This document shows, piece after piece, positions 35,100 through 44,008 of a stretch of 64,000 nt of DNA (positions are counted from its first letter, which is position 1; each line of letters opens with the position of its first letter). This stretch comes from Cuniculiplasma divulgatum. Its GTDB lineage: Archaea > Thermoplasmatota > Thermoplasmata > Thermoplasmatales > Thermoplasmataceae. The notes below the pieces were generated by a model. The model was not told where the DNA came from. It searched no databases and saw only the letters and a list, made by a program, of their open reading frames with translations. Made by a program: the position numbers and the translations under genes. Where the stretch lies: positions 62,001 through 126,000 of the forward strand of contig CP133595.1 in the NCBI GenBank assembly GCA_031200235.1, given 5' to 3'.

Positions 35100-35534
35100 T
35101 CAGTGGTAGAATCTTGCCCGAACAATCAGGAACATAGTACCAGCCAGTGCGATCCACAACAATGGAAGAAGTGCTATCAATCTGAAATCAAAGAATGAGC
35201 ATCCGAACTGTATGATTATGCCATATGCATCGTGGGTCCTTCCTCCCTTGAAACGAATGAACCACTCGTCGAGTGTTATGTCGGGTCTGTACCTGTTGTT
35301 GAACAGATGTGAGACTAGATCCACGAGAACTCCAAAGCTGGTCAGGAGTGCAACTTCATTGACAAGGAAATTGAAAAGAGAGAATCTGCTGTAGAGAACC
35401 ATTACTGCAAGAATTGCAAACGAAATGAGCGATAGGTATATCCCAATGGTGCCTCCCCTGAGAAACTGCTGCTGCCACTGCTTGAAAGTTATTCCTGAAG
35501 GTATGTTTTCACCCCGATTTACTGTTTTTTTCAT
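35100..35534 (-). CDS. Small polytopic membrane protein, unknown function
   Basis: A 144-residue protein with three to four predicted membrane helices (GTIGIYLSLISFAILAVMVL; NFLVNEVALLTSFGVLVDLV; a C-terminal LIALLPLLWIALAGTMFLI) and a hydrophilic middle loop RYRPDITLDEWFIRFKGGRT. No family recognised. It stands alone between the CoA ligase and tRNA-Arg. Confidence 0.65.
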   Translation of the reverse strand: MKKTVNRGENIPSGITFKQWQQQFLRGGTIGIYLSLISFAILAVMVLYSRFSLFNFLVNEVALLTSFGVLVDLVSHLFNNRYRPDITLDEWFIRFKGGRTHDAYGIIIQFGCSFFDFRLIALLPLLWIALAGTMFLIVRARFYH

Positions 35535-35732
35535 TATTGGTTTAATCCGATCTGCTGTGCGTTATATAAGAGACCCGATTTGTGTTAATATTATTAAGGA
35601 TGTATATAGAATATACCCCGATCCAGGGATTGCTTGATTTCTTACGCTTGCGACATTTAAGTGAAATCTTTAAGAGTTTCAGCTTAATCCAATTGCAGTT
35701 TTTATTCCTAGGATTCCGGTTTCTGTATAAAC

Positions 35733-35805
35733 GCCCGAGCCGGGATTCGAACCCGAATCTGAGGCTCCGCAGGCCTCCAGGATATCCAAATTACCCCACT
35801 CGGGC
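35733..35805 (-). tRNA. tRNA-Arg (anticodon GCG)
   Basis: Read on the minus strand, the 73-nt sequence folds as a cloverleaf: 7-bp acceptor GCCCGAG/CTCGGGC, D-arm with GG, anticodon stem GAGGC/GCCTC closing loop CTGCGGA (anticodon GCG, Arg), and T-arm TCGGG-TTCGAAT-CCCGG. No CCA is encoded and no intron is seen. A GTATTTAG box lies about 40 nt upstream. No integrase or element is attached to it. Confidence 0.93.
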
Positions 35806-36177
35806 ACAGGGCATTATCTGCCTGCTTCTGCGCACTGGTACCTAAATACCTTCACAGGCAGTATTGCTGCCTCTGATTGTACCTTTGCTATTATTATTTA
35901 CGCGTCGTTGCAACTTCATAGGACAGATTCACAATCAGCATCTAATTTTGCCCCCTTCCCAGGCTGTAAACTCAACAGTAAATAGAATAGTAAACTCTTT
36001 CTCCCCCTCAGCAGCGACGCACTGTGGAAAGATCACCACCTTCATCCTTAACTGTGCCGGCCTAGGATAGGCAATCAATAACCGAAGAAATAATGCATAC
36101 TTTGGTTAGATTGTTATCCTTGGTAATCCACCAAAATATATTTCCAAAGTCGTGAGATAAAATTCCATCGTAGCGCG
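35806..36177. other. Non-coding gap
   Basis: 372 nt between tRNA-Arg and the aldo-keto reductase, containing the probable tRNA promoter near 35844-35851. A short AGTAAA(C/T) motif repeats around 35970-35997. I see no gene in it. Confidence 0.45.
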
Positions 36178-37170
36178 TCAGATACTGTTCAGCCTCTTCA
36201 TGGTCTCATCGGAAACATTGATATCAAGCGCCTCCACATTTGATTCAAGATGTTTAACGCTGGTTGCCCCCAAGATCGGGACAATCCTTATCCCCAAATA
36301 CTCCTGCATTTTAAGTATCCAGGCAATTGCCAACTGTGCAGGTTCAACATCCATTTCTTGCGCCACTTGAACAAAATTGCCAATTTTCTCTCCTGTTTCA
36401 GCCAGCCTTGCTTTGAATCCATCAGTATAGCTCCCCCTTGTTCCAGATGGAATTCCATTCTTGTACTTCCCTGTGAGAAGACCTTCAGCCAGTGGCACAT
36501 ATGCAAGAAGAGTGAGTTTGTTCCTTGACGCTATGTCTGCTTTGGTTTGCTCGAATGACCTGTCAAGTAGATTGTATGACTCCTGCATTGATGCAAACTT
36601 CTCCCATCCCTTTGTTCTGGAGATGCTCAGCATTTTTTCAGTGACTTCCGGAGGATGATTGCTTGTCCCTATGTAATGTGCAAGACCTCTGTGTACAATA
36701 TCATTCAATATATCCATTGTTTCCTCCGGATCTGTTTTCCTGTCCTCCCAGTGAATCTGGTATAGATCGACATGGTCGGTTTTTAGGCGCTTCAGACTTT
36801 CCCTGATCTGCCATGCAATGTGCTTCCGAGATAATCCTCCTCCATTGGGGAATCTTGCAACCTCAGCACGAACTTTTGTGGCGACCACAATTGATTCCCT
36901 TTCCTGTCCTGAAATAAAATCTCCAAGAATCGATTCAGCATTGCCAGAATGTTCGGGATGAAGGTGCGTTTCACTTATGGTTCCGTGGTATGTATTGGCC
37001 GTATCAAAAAAATTTATCCCGAGATCCACTGCTCTTTTGAAAATCTTATTCGATGCTTCAACGTCCACATTGAGGATTCCATCTCTGTCCCTGATGCTGC
37101 CTGGTGGAAGATGCCATGTGCCAAGTGCAAGCTGTGAAACTTCCATTCCGCCAATTTGCGTGTATCGCAT
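36178..37170 (-). CDS. Aldo/keto reductase
   Basis: A 330-residue NADPH-dependent oxidoreductase with a TIM-barrel. Catalytic tetrad residues are visible: D and Y in FFDTANTYHG, K in VVATKVRAE and H in LYQIHWED. The cofactor segment near the C-terminus (IVPILGATSVKHLESNVEAL) is typical of the YghZ/Kvbeta-like branch. It reads divergently from mscS over a 316-nt gap. Substrate unknown. Confidence 0.9.
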   Translation of the reverse strand: MRYTQIGGMEVSQLALGTWHLPPGSIRDRDGILNVDVEASNKIFKRAVDLGINFFDTANTYHGTISETHLHPEHSGNAESILGDFISGQERESIVVATKVRAEVARFPNGGGLSRKHIAWQIRESLKRLKTDHVDLYQIHWEDRKTDPEETMDILNDIVHRGLAHYIGTSNHPPEVTEKMLSISRTKGWEKFASMQESYNLLDRSFEQTKADIASRNKLTLLAYVPLAEGLLTGKYKNGIPSGTRGSYTDGFKARLAETGEKIGNFVQVAQEMDVEPAQLAIAWILKMQEYLGIRIVPILGATSVKHLESNVEALDINVSDETMKRLNSI

Positions 37171-37486
37171 AACCCATCATTTAAACATCAGACATAAGTT
37201 TTCAGGAAATTTGTGAATAAGGGAAAAATGTCTGAATACATTTCCGATCTGTCAGTCGTATTATAAGGGAATGCCTGGAACATATTGTGTAAGTAAGGCT
37301 ATGCAAAAAAAATTCAGATACTATTTATATGGACTCCTGGGTCAGTTTCGCCGGTGTCCATCAACACTTTTCAGACTAAGTTCTCATAACAGCGCCTCCC
37401 TCTTCCGGAGGCTGTGCAGTTGTCTCATGCTCCGGACAATTTCAGGATAAAAAGTATTTACAATGAGAAAGTAATGTTAAGGCATA
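37171..37486. other. Divergent intergenic region
   Basis: 316 nt between AKR and mscS. It contains a TATA-like CTATTTATATGG (about 37319-37330), then a GCCTCC/GGAGGC hairpin (37394-37412), and a second AT-rich box near 37446-37456 that probably serves mscS. The first box and hairpin could mark a short RNA of about 80-100 nt, but there is no family evidence. Confidence 0.35.
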
Positions 37487-38389
37487 ATGGCAGGAAATGG
37501 GAAGAACAACCTCGCACTGAAAATTGTTGGACTGATGTTTGTGATGGCTGCTGTTCTGTTCCTTATCTATCTGGTAACAACAGTGTTTCATATCATACCT
37601 CTCAAGTTCACGGTATACGTCAATGCCATCTTCATCGGCATTATCGTATATGTGATCATAAGAATAATTCTGGGATTCCTGAACAGGTATCTCCGGAAAT
37701 ATATGGATGTAAGGAAAGTCCATCCAATCATGTTTTTGGTTTCCCTGCTGTCATATTTCATTCTAGGTATAGTGGTCCTCTCATCCCTGGGTATCGACGT
37801 TTCCTCACTCATACTTGGGGGTTCCCTTATCTCAGTTGTTCTGGGTCTAGCAGCAAGCACCGTTCTAGCCAATCAGTTTGCAGGAATTCTGTTTGTTGTT
37901 GTACGGCCATTCAACATAGGTGATCTTGTGACAATGAACATGTGGCAGTATGGAGGGGCTTTCCCAACCCTCTTCCCCAAATACTTCTCCGTCGACAGGA
38001 TCGAAGCGACCGCTTACACGGGAAAGGTTGTTGACATAACTATAAATTACACGATACTTGATCTCGCAAGCGGCGACAGGGTGAAAATTCCCAACGGAAT
38101 ACTTGTGCAGGGAGCCATAATCATACGAAAGCCAGGCATCATGGTCAAAGCGAGGTATGAGATTCCAAAGTTCATAGAATTTGACAGGATCGAACCGCTC
38201 ATCAGGAAAGAAATCGAGGCTATAGAGGACTACATGGGATACCTATCAATAACTGTTGATGAAACGACGCTGAATACATATATACTCATGGCCGTTGCAA
38301 AGTTCAATGTACTTGATGCCGATCTGAAAAGAGGCGAGATGTTCCTCAGGATTATGAAACTGGTGGAACCCTTGAAATCCGTGAACTGA
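37487..38389 (+). CDS. Small-conductance mechanosensitive channel (MscS) homologue 1
   Basis: A 300-residue channel with three to four membrane helices and the MscS pore/beta domain. The pore helix is Gly/Ala-patterned (GGSLISVVLGLAASTVLANQ) followed by FAGILFVVVRPFNIGDLVTM and the IPNGILVQGAII segment. It would release solutes upon osmotic downshift. Convergent with a 67-codon gene; a second MscS homologue lies 260 nt further on the opposite strand. Confidence 0.9.
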   Translation: MAGNGKNNLALKIVGLMFVMAAVLFLIYLVTTVFHIIPLKFTVYVNAIFIGIIVYVIIRIILGFLNRYLRKYMDVRKVHPIMFLVSLLSYFILGIVVLSSLGIDVSSLILGGSLISVVLGLAASTVLANQFAGILFVVVRPFNIGDLVTMNMWQYGGAFPTLFPKYFSVDRIEATAYTGKVVDITINYTILDLASGDRVKIPNGILVQGAIIIRKPGIMVKARYEIPKFIEFDRIEPLIRKEIEAIEDYMGYLSITVDETTLNTYILMAVAKFNVLDADLKRGEMFLRIMKLVEPLKSVN

Positions 38390-38393
38390 TCAG

Positions 38394-38597
38394 TCACTGC
38401 ATTGTATTTATGCGGCAGAGCCCAATGGGAAGAACCACCAGCTCACTTTTTCCGTCAGATGTTCTTTCAATTATATATGTTCCCTGGTCAACGCCCTTAA
38501 GTATGCCGTCAAACCTGAGTCGGGGAGAAAGATTCTCCTGGGCCTGGTTAAGTATCATCACCTCAATCTTTCTGTCTATAAGATCATTCAATATCAT
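38394..38597 (-). CDS. Small soluble beta-rich protein, possibly Sm-like
   Basis: A 67-residue protein, MILNDLIDRKIEVMIL...RFDGILKGVDQGTYIIERT, whose strand pattern (short helix, then five strands with an F-x-G-x-L-x-G-V turn) resembles an Sm/LSm fold. It begins 55 nt after the second mscS stop on the same strand and may be in its operon. The fold suggestion is a guess from pattern; no motif proves it. Confidence 0.55.
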   Translation of the reverse strand: MILNDLIDRKIEVMILNQAQENLSPRLRFDGILKGVDQGTYIIERTSDGKSELVVLPIGLCRINTMQ

Positions 38598-38652
38598 GAA
38601 CTGTCATCCAGCCATGACTTTAATAATTTACCTGACTGTTGTTTAACAATCA

Positions 38653-39540
38653 TCAGGTTTTCCTGTTCTTTATGCTCCAGTAGCATCCGTCCGTAACTCT
38701 GTTGATGTGGTCAACAACCGGATTCAGATCGTCTATCTTATTGAATTTTGCAATTGCCAGAATGGTATTCGTGGTTCCATTCTTTGAACTCAGAAACAGA
38801 TCAGCTGAGACTATGCTGTTTTCTGAACGGCCTGTTTCTAAATTCTCCTTAGCACATTTCATAATGTCATCAACTGGAACATCTGCCTGCACAGTTACAT
38901 TGAATGAGTACTTCAAATCTGTTCCGTCCCGCAATGGCGTGAAAAGCGAACTCCCCAGCAGAGCGGTGTTGGGCATCAGATATATTTGGCCGGATTGAGT
39001 CCTCAGCTTGGTATAAAGAGTCTTTACGTCTTCCACGGTTCCCGTCAGAACGGGCCCAAAGAGCCATGAATATATGGAAACGGGTTCCCCTGGCGTGAGG
39101 AGCCCTCCTCCGCTGACCATCAATCCTGAGAAAAGGTTTGAGACCACTGACTGAAGTGCGAAGCCTATTACGACCCCACCGATTGCTCCGCCCACCAGGG
39201 CACCTTCGATATTGACGCCGATATATGACAGGAACCAGAATATTGCAACTGCATAGATGACAACCCTGAGAATGATGAATATTCCCCTAAGATTCCTCTG
39301 TCCTGCGTTTCTCTCGGAGATGGTTTCTATAATATGCCTGACAATTCTCACGAGAGTTATGGAGATTCCAATGGTGATTATTCCACCTATGGTATCCTTT
39401 ATGTAAACTTCGTATAACTTCAGAGCAGGATAGTAATGCGACGCCAGCAAAAGGATGAATTCAAGAATGTATACAACGGCAATTGCCAATGCGACAGCAA
39501 CTACCATTTGCGTGATTTCTCCTCTTAAGGACCTCGCCAT
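38653..39540 (-). CDS. Small-conductance mechanosensitive channel (MscS) homologue 2
   Basis: A ~295-residue MscS-family channel with four membrane helices, the pore helix GALVGGAIGGVVIGFALQSVV and the beta domain with PNTALLGSSLF. I choose ATG 39540 because a TTTATATTGA box on the minus strand (39561-39570) is 27 nt upstream; the longer frame begins with TTG at 39564 inside that box. It is only distantly similar to the first MscS, so not a recent duplicate. Confidence 0.88.
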   Translation of the reverse strand: MARSLRGEITQMVVAVALAIAVVYILEFILLLASHYYPALKLYEVYIKDTIGGIITIGISITLVRIVRHIIETISERNAGQRNLRGIFIILRVVIYAVAIFWFLSYIGVNIEGALVGGAIGGVVIGFALQSVVSNLFSGLMVSGGGLLTPGEPVSIYSWLFGPVLTGTVEDVKTLYTKLRTQSGQIYLMPNTALLGSSLFTPLRDGTDLKYSFNVTVQADVPVDDIMKCAKENLETGRSENSIVSADLFLSSKNGTTNTILAIAKFNKIDDLNPVVDHINRVTDGCYWSIKNRKT

Positions 39541-39570
39541 TATAGGGTATAATTTACCGCTCAATATAAA

Positions 39571-40593
39571 TCATGGTTCTGCCAATTTTTTATGATTTAC
39601 GAAATGTGGAGATACCAGCTCACCCAGAATCACCAGAAGGACGGCAATGCCAGAAATGAGGATTATTATTGAAAGAATTTGAAGTCCGTGAAAATATGCC
39701 CTGGAAATAAGGTAAGTTGCGGTGGAGTATACGCCTGTGGGGAAAATTATGGCAAATTTTGAAACTTTGAAATCATGGGTTCTGTTTGCAAGCAGATAAA
39801 GTCTCATTGCGAATGGATACCATACTGTGGAATATATCCAGAGTCCAAGAGCTAGCAGGAGAAGAAATGACACAGATACATTACTTAGGAAACCTTGCAG
39901 AGACTGCATAGATTGAAAAATAAATATGGAACTTAGAGCGGGGAATCCCATGTTTATGAATATGCTCCCATCAGCCACAATCCCTTTAATGTGCTCTGAT
40001 AAGTAGGTTCTTAATAGGTATCTCTGAAACCGGAAGAACACCAGCATCGAAAGGATGGCTGCCAGTACGGCCCCGAACGCAATCAAATCTGAATAATTGG
40101 TGCCATCAGGGAATGAATGCAGCAATGCAATGGAGTATGCAAGAATAGCTATGGAATAATTTGAAAGCCCGGAATCCACCTTCCTGCTGGAATTCCTGAT
40201 CTTTCCAAGCAAACCTGGCCTGATAACTGCAACGATAAAAACGAGAAGTGCAAAATCAGTTGCCAGAGCCAATGGAGAAACTTCTATGACATCCATGGAC
40301 AGCCTTGTAAGCAATACGCTCAGGCCAGAAGATATTGTGAATGCCCCGTATCTGCATTCATATGTGCCACAGGTTTTTCTGCTTCCACCTTCAACTATCC
40401 ATATCAGCAATAACGTGGCTTCCGCAATAAAGGCCATGACACCTGCATAAAATAAAATGTCTGATACAAGATCAAATCCATTCAGTAAGGAGGACATGGA
40501 AAGAATGCCCAAGGACATTACAAGGGCAAAAAATCCCGGCTGAAATTTTGTCCCTCCATTTCTGATCAATACAATCATCCTGAATTTTATCAT
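39571..40593 (-). CDS. TDT family (TehA/SLAC1-like) transporter
   Basis: A 340-residue membrane protein with about ten helices. The N-terminal PGFFALVMSLGILSMSS and C-terminal FAIIFPTGVYSTATYLI match the repeats of the tellurite-resistance/dicarboxylate transporter and anion channel family. Family members carry dicarboxylates, sulfite or chloride. It precedes mscS on the same strand by 30 nt and is divergent from the rhodanese gene, which would suit a sulfite export/sulfur role, but this is only suggestive. Confidence 0.8.
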   Translation of the reverse strand: MIKFRMIVLIRNGGTKFQPGFFALVMSLGILSMSSLLNGFDLVSDILFYAGVMAFIAEATLLLIWIVEGGSRKTCGTYECRYGAFTISSGLSVLLTRLSMDVIEVSPLALATDFALLVFIVAVIRPGLLGKIRNSSRKVDSGLSNYSIAILAYSIALLHSFPDGTNYSDLIAFGAVLAAILSMLVFFRFQRYLLRTYLSEHIKGIVADGSIFINMGFPALSSIFIFQSMQSLQGFLSNVSVSFLLLLALGLWIYSTVWYPFAMRLYLLANRTHDFKVSKFAIIFPTGVYSTATYLISRAYFHGLQILSIIILISGIAVLLVILGELVSPHFVNHKKLAEP

Positions 40594-40652
40594 ATCATTT
40601 CAAGGTTTTTTAGGACAGAAAAGAAAATAAGGGAAAATGCAATATTTTTTCC

Positions 40653-41018
40653 ATGGCCAATAGTGTTCCGAAAATCGGCATGGTGGATTTGCTGAGGCTG
40701 ATGGAGGAGCACAGCGTTACTGTGGTCAATGTTCTTGGTAGAGAAGCTTACGAGAATCTTAGAATTGCCGGAAGTGTTTGGATCCCATTTGACATTCTTG
40801 AAGAAAGAGGCTGGGAGATGCTGGATAAAGAGAGACCCGTGGTCACATACTGCGCCAGCAGTTCCTGTGGAGCCTCTCTCACAGCTGCCGCAATATTGAG
40901 AGAACACGGAATTGATGCCAGCGCCTATGAGGGCGGCATTAAGGAGTGGGCAGAAGCTGGACTCCCAGTGGAAGGGAAATTGCAATATTCTGACTTCTAT
41001 CGCGCAGGGAAATGTTGA
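40653..41018 (+). CDS. Rhodanese-domain sulfurtransferase
   Basis: A 121-residue single-domain rhodanese. It shows VVNVLGREAYENLRIAGSVWIPFD and the active-site loop VVTYCASSSCGAS with a catalytic cysteine, then YEGGIKEWAEAGLPVEG. A second cysteine four residues on could form a disulfide. It is a soluble protein for sulfane-sulfur transfer or protein reduction. Divergent from the TDT transporter; followed by the IS5-type insertion 170 nt on. Confidence 0.9.
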   Translation: MANSVPKIGMVDLLRLMEEHSVTVVNVLGREAYENLRIAGSVWIPFDILEERGWEMLDKERPVVTYCASSSCGASLTAAAILREHGIDASAYEGGIKEWAEAGLPVEGKLQYSDFYRAGKC

Positions 41019-41178
41019 ATCTTATTTAACATAGCATTCTTCAACAATTATTGCACTGGCTTTCTAACGCCATCTGCTGAAGCCTGTTAAAATCTGCTTT
41101 ATTCTGTCGGTTAGAATGCTTTCCAGTATTCCATAATCAGGTGTAAGAGTAATGTAAAATGAAATTTATGCCATTTAT

Positions 41179-41187
41179 GCCTGATGA
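41179..41187 (+). repeat. Left 9-bp target-site duplication of the IS5-type element
   Basis: GCCTGATGA immediately precedes the left terminal repeat and is repeated exactly at 42189-42197 after the right end. Confidence 0.85.
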
Positions 41188-41204
41188 AAGTGTGTTGCAT
41201 AATT

Positions 41205-41228
41205 CCCCTGTATAATGAAATACAGGGG
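41205..41228 (+). repeat. Hairpin inside the left end of the IS5-type element
   Basis: CCCCTGTAT-AATGAA-ATACAGGGG is a perfect 9-bp stem with a 6-nt loop, ending a few bases before the transposase start. In transcripts entering from outside it could sequester the start region, a known way for insertion sequences to block translation from read-through; here it is inference. Confidence 0.7.
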
Positions 41229-41242
41229 AGTGATTGGTTTGT

Positions 41243-42172
41243 ATGACACCAAAGCCAATCACGACCACAGGCAATAGAAGCAAAAGAAGGTATTGGATCG
41301 GTTCGGACAGAAGGTATGACAGGTACAACAGGTCCCTGGTGGACAGGATTGAGGATCTCCTTGATCCGTCATTCCTCATGGACTGGAAGCTGCTCCTTGC
41401 AGATAACAACAGGGGAAAGAGAGGCCATCCCTACAGGACGCCAAATGCATTCATAACATTCCTTGCAAAACTCAGGGCAATGTACAGCATTCCCTTCAGG
41501 TCACTGGAGGGAATTGCCAGGATATTTGCAAGGATCACAGGCATTGCAACAGTATGCTACACAAGCATATTCCGAAGAATCAGAAAGATTGTGCCTGCAA
41601 TTCCCGATTCTCAGGGAAAGCCTGTGGACTGTGCAATAGATTCCACAGGCTTCAAGATCACCATCAGGGGTGATTATCTTGGATCAAAATGGAAGAAAGC
41701 AAGGAGAGGATGGTCAAAGCTTCATGCAGTCATATCCATAAATGATGTGTCAATGATGTCATTTACCATCACTGATGAACATGTGCATGATGCAAAGGCG
41801 GGAAAGGAACTGCTGAGGTCTGTAAGGGACAGAATCAGAAGGATATTTGCAGACAAGGGTTATGATTCAAAGTCAATATACAACTCATTCGGGGAGAATA
41901 CAGTAATACCGCCAAGGAAGAATGCATCCACAAGAAGCAGGGGATCATCTGCCAGGGCGAAAATAGTCAGACAGATCCGGAGTACATCGGAAAAAGAATG
42001 GAAGGAATCCGTTGATTATGGAAAACGATGGCATGTTGAGATATATTTCTCAGGACTCAAGAGGACAATGGGTGAGGTAATCAAGGCCAACAGGCCTGAT
42101 TACATAGTTCAGGAGATTGCACTGAAGGTGCAGTATTACAACGTTCTAAGAGAGATGACACATGCCTATTGA
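41243..42172 (+). CDS. IS5-family DDE transposase
   Basis: A ~309-residue transposase with a basic N-terminus (TGNRSKRRYWIGSDRRYDRY) and the DDE_Tnp_1 domain: first Asp in CAIDSTGFK, second in FADKGYDSKSIY, and Glu in RWHVEIYFSGLKR, the order seen in IS5-group elements. I use ATG 41243; a TTG at 41234 just after GGGGAG would add three residues. No frameshift or stop, so it is probably active. Confidence 0.93.
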   Translation: MTPKPITTTGNRSKRRYWIGSDRRYDRYNRSLVDRIEDLLDPSFLMDWKLLLADNNRGKRGHPYRTPNAFITFLAKLRAMYSIPFRSLEGIARIFARITGIATVCYTSIFRRIRKIVPAIPDSQGKPVDCAIDSTGFKITIRGDYLGSKWKKARRGWSKLHAVISINDVSMMSFTITDEHVHDAKAGKELLRSVRDRIRRIFADKGYDSKSIYNSFGENTVIPPRKNASTRSRGSSARAKIVRQIRSTSEKEWKESVDYGKRWHVEIYFSGLKRTMGEVIKANRPDYIVQEIALKVQYYNVLREMTHAY

Positions 42173-42188
42173 ATTGTGCAACACACTT

Positions 42189-42197
42189 GCCTGATGA
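42189..42197 (+). repeat. Right 9-bp target-site duplication of the IS5-type element
   Basis: GCCTGATGA follows the right terminal repeat directly and equals 41179-41187. Confidence 0.85.
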
Positions 42198-42458
42198 GAC
42201 AAGAATATAATTCTCGCGGATTTCAGAATAGATGAAGTAATATTTTCAGGTTGCACTTCAGAAGCATATTTGAAAATGAAGTGAGTTTTTCGCTCAAGAA
42301 CAGTTTAGTGTGATGAAAAAAGCAGCATGGCTGTGTCTACATTCAATATTGCTGAACTTCGTAACCCTTAATTGGATGTTTATTAAAGTTGGCGAAAGAG
42401 TTGCAAATAGAAATCTTATAAAATAATTTTAGATTAAAATATAACTCTATGGATTATA

Positions 42459-43880
42459 TCAATCTTCAACTACAGAAGTTGCAACTGATGGTTCTGCCTC
42501 GCCCTTGTTTCTATTTTTGTATTCAATATAGATCAAACCAATTACCATCCATATAACAAATGAGTATGCGGCTATCAGCACAGGACTACTTATGGATATG
42601 AATGACCCATAGAAAATGAACCCGAGAAAACCTATAGCAACTACAGTAACGATCATGTTGAGATAGCCGACCTTGAGTTTCTTGTCCTTAAGTATCTTTG
42701 GAAGAGATGCGTTTGCCATAATGTGCACCAGTATAGATCCAAGTGTTCCGGCAACTCCAGTGAAGAGAAATGCATTGAACCCACCCATTGTAACAGTCGA
42801 TATAGCAGCGATTGCAAAACTTGCTAGAGCCATAACTCCGGAAGCTACATGGGGTGTTAGGTGAGTCTTGTGCACGCTTGATATGCTCCTTGGAAAGAGG
42901 CCATCTTTTGCCATGGCGTAGAGAACCCTTGAAGAACTGTTGGTGTAGGTTACCATGTCTGTTAGTATACTGTTGATGTAGAATACGGTAATCAGTATGG
43001 CCGCCCATACGCCAATATCAGAGTATGAAAGTGATATACCAGGTACCAGTGCACTGGCATATGCGCCCATATTATTTATTCCCCAGGCGACCGTGAAGGC
43101 GTACGAGGCAAAAACGAAAAAGACACCAAGTATCACTATGGTGAGCACTATACCTTTTGCAATTGTTTTCCTTGCATCTGTGGTCTCCTCTCCTAGAGGT
43201 GTTGAAGTTCCAAAACCTGAAAATGCGGTGTACATAAACAACACTCCCAGAAGTACTCCAGAAATTCCTCCGGATGCATGTGACGGACTGAAGACAGACA
43301 CTGTGTTGATAGACGGCCTTGTGATTATGAGCCAGAGACCTATGAATACGACTACGGCAATCTCAAGACTTGCCATCACAGAGGCATATTTGAGAGATCC
43401 CTTAACACCCAGTACTGAAAGTATATACCCAAAGGCCACTGTTCCTGCCAGAAGCGGCAGCCAGAGATATGAGGGCAAATTGATTCCAAAAACGTTCGAG
43501 AGCAATGCGGGAACGAATACTGATATACTCAGCCCTATGAATGCAAGCGAGGTTACCTGATAAAACTGGTAAGACCATCCGGTATAAGCACTAATGTGCT
43601 TGCCGAATCCAAGTTTGACGTAATCATAATATCCTCCAGCTCCCGCAACATGTGTGGATATCCTATTGATTATGTACACATTTAAGCCCACTATGATCAA
43701 TGCCACGATTGCCGTAAGGGGAAGAGAGCCCAGGGCAAAAGCTGCCGCACCTGTCATGGTGGCCACTGCTGCACCTGCAGGAGCTGATGCAGCAACACCC
43801 TGAAATACAACGTCCCTGATGGAAAGAGCATTTTTTCTCAGACCTGAGGTCTCCGTGTTGTTATTGCTTGACACTGTCAT
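42459..43880 (-). CDS. APC superfamily amino acid permease
   Basis: A 473-residue carrier with twelve predicted helices. The first helix shows the APC substrate signature (GVAASAPAGAAVATMTGAAAF), helix 3 region has THVAGAGGYYDYVKLGFG, and FSGFGTSTPLGEETTDARKTIAKGI is the conserved helix 6-7 block. It lies 128 nt downstream of a peptidase/amidohydrolase pair on the same strand, consistent with uptake and use of amino acids or peptides. Confidence 0.9.
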   Translation of the reverse strand: MTVSSNNNTETSGLRKNALSIRDVVFQGVAASAPAGAAVATMTGAAAFALGSLPLTAIVALIIVGLNVYIINRISTHVAGAGGYYDYVKLGFGKHISAYTGWSYQFYQVTSLAFIGLSISVFVPALLSNVFGINLPSYLWLPLLAGTVAFGYILSVLGVKGSLKYASVMASLEIAVVVFIGLWLIITRPSINTVSVFSPSHASGGISGVLLGVLFMYTAFSGFGTSTPLGEETTDARKTIAKGIVLTIVILGVFFVFASYAFTVAWGINNMGAYASALVPGISLSYSDIGVWAAILITVFYINSILTDMVTYTNSSSRVLYAMAKDGLFPRSISSVHKTHLTPHVASGVMALASFAIAAISTVTMGGFNAFLFTGVAGTLGSILVHIMANASLPKILKDKKLKVGYLNMIVTVVAIGFLGFIFYGSFISISSPVLIAAYSFVIWMVIGLIYIEYKNRNKGEAEPSVATSVVED

Positions 43881-44008
43881 TCTCTGTGGGATTCATGCAT
43901 ATTATTAAGGTTTTTGCAACAGAAGCGACATAGGACCTAAACCCTCAAGGAATCTGGTATAGCAACTCCTGCACTACTGCTATCCGGACCTGAAGTTACA
44001 AGAATATT

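Larger units (their letters stand above)
41188..42188 (+). mobile_element. IS5-type insertion sequence, 1001 bp, complete
   Basis: The ends are AAGTGTGTTGCATAATTC (41188-41205) and its inverted partner GAATTGTGCAACACACTT (42171-42188), matching at 17 of 18 positions. A 9-bp direct repeat GCCTGATGA flanks both sides. The single transposase gene fills it. Intact ends, an intact gene and an unaltered target duplication mean a fairly recent insertion, in the gap between the rhodanese and APC permease genes. Confidence 0.93.

Noticed and set aside
35733-35805. tRNA-Arg as the integration site of the element
   Set aside because: It is 11 kb from the element, no partial copy of its 3' end was found near 46.6 kb, and ordinary host genes lie between.
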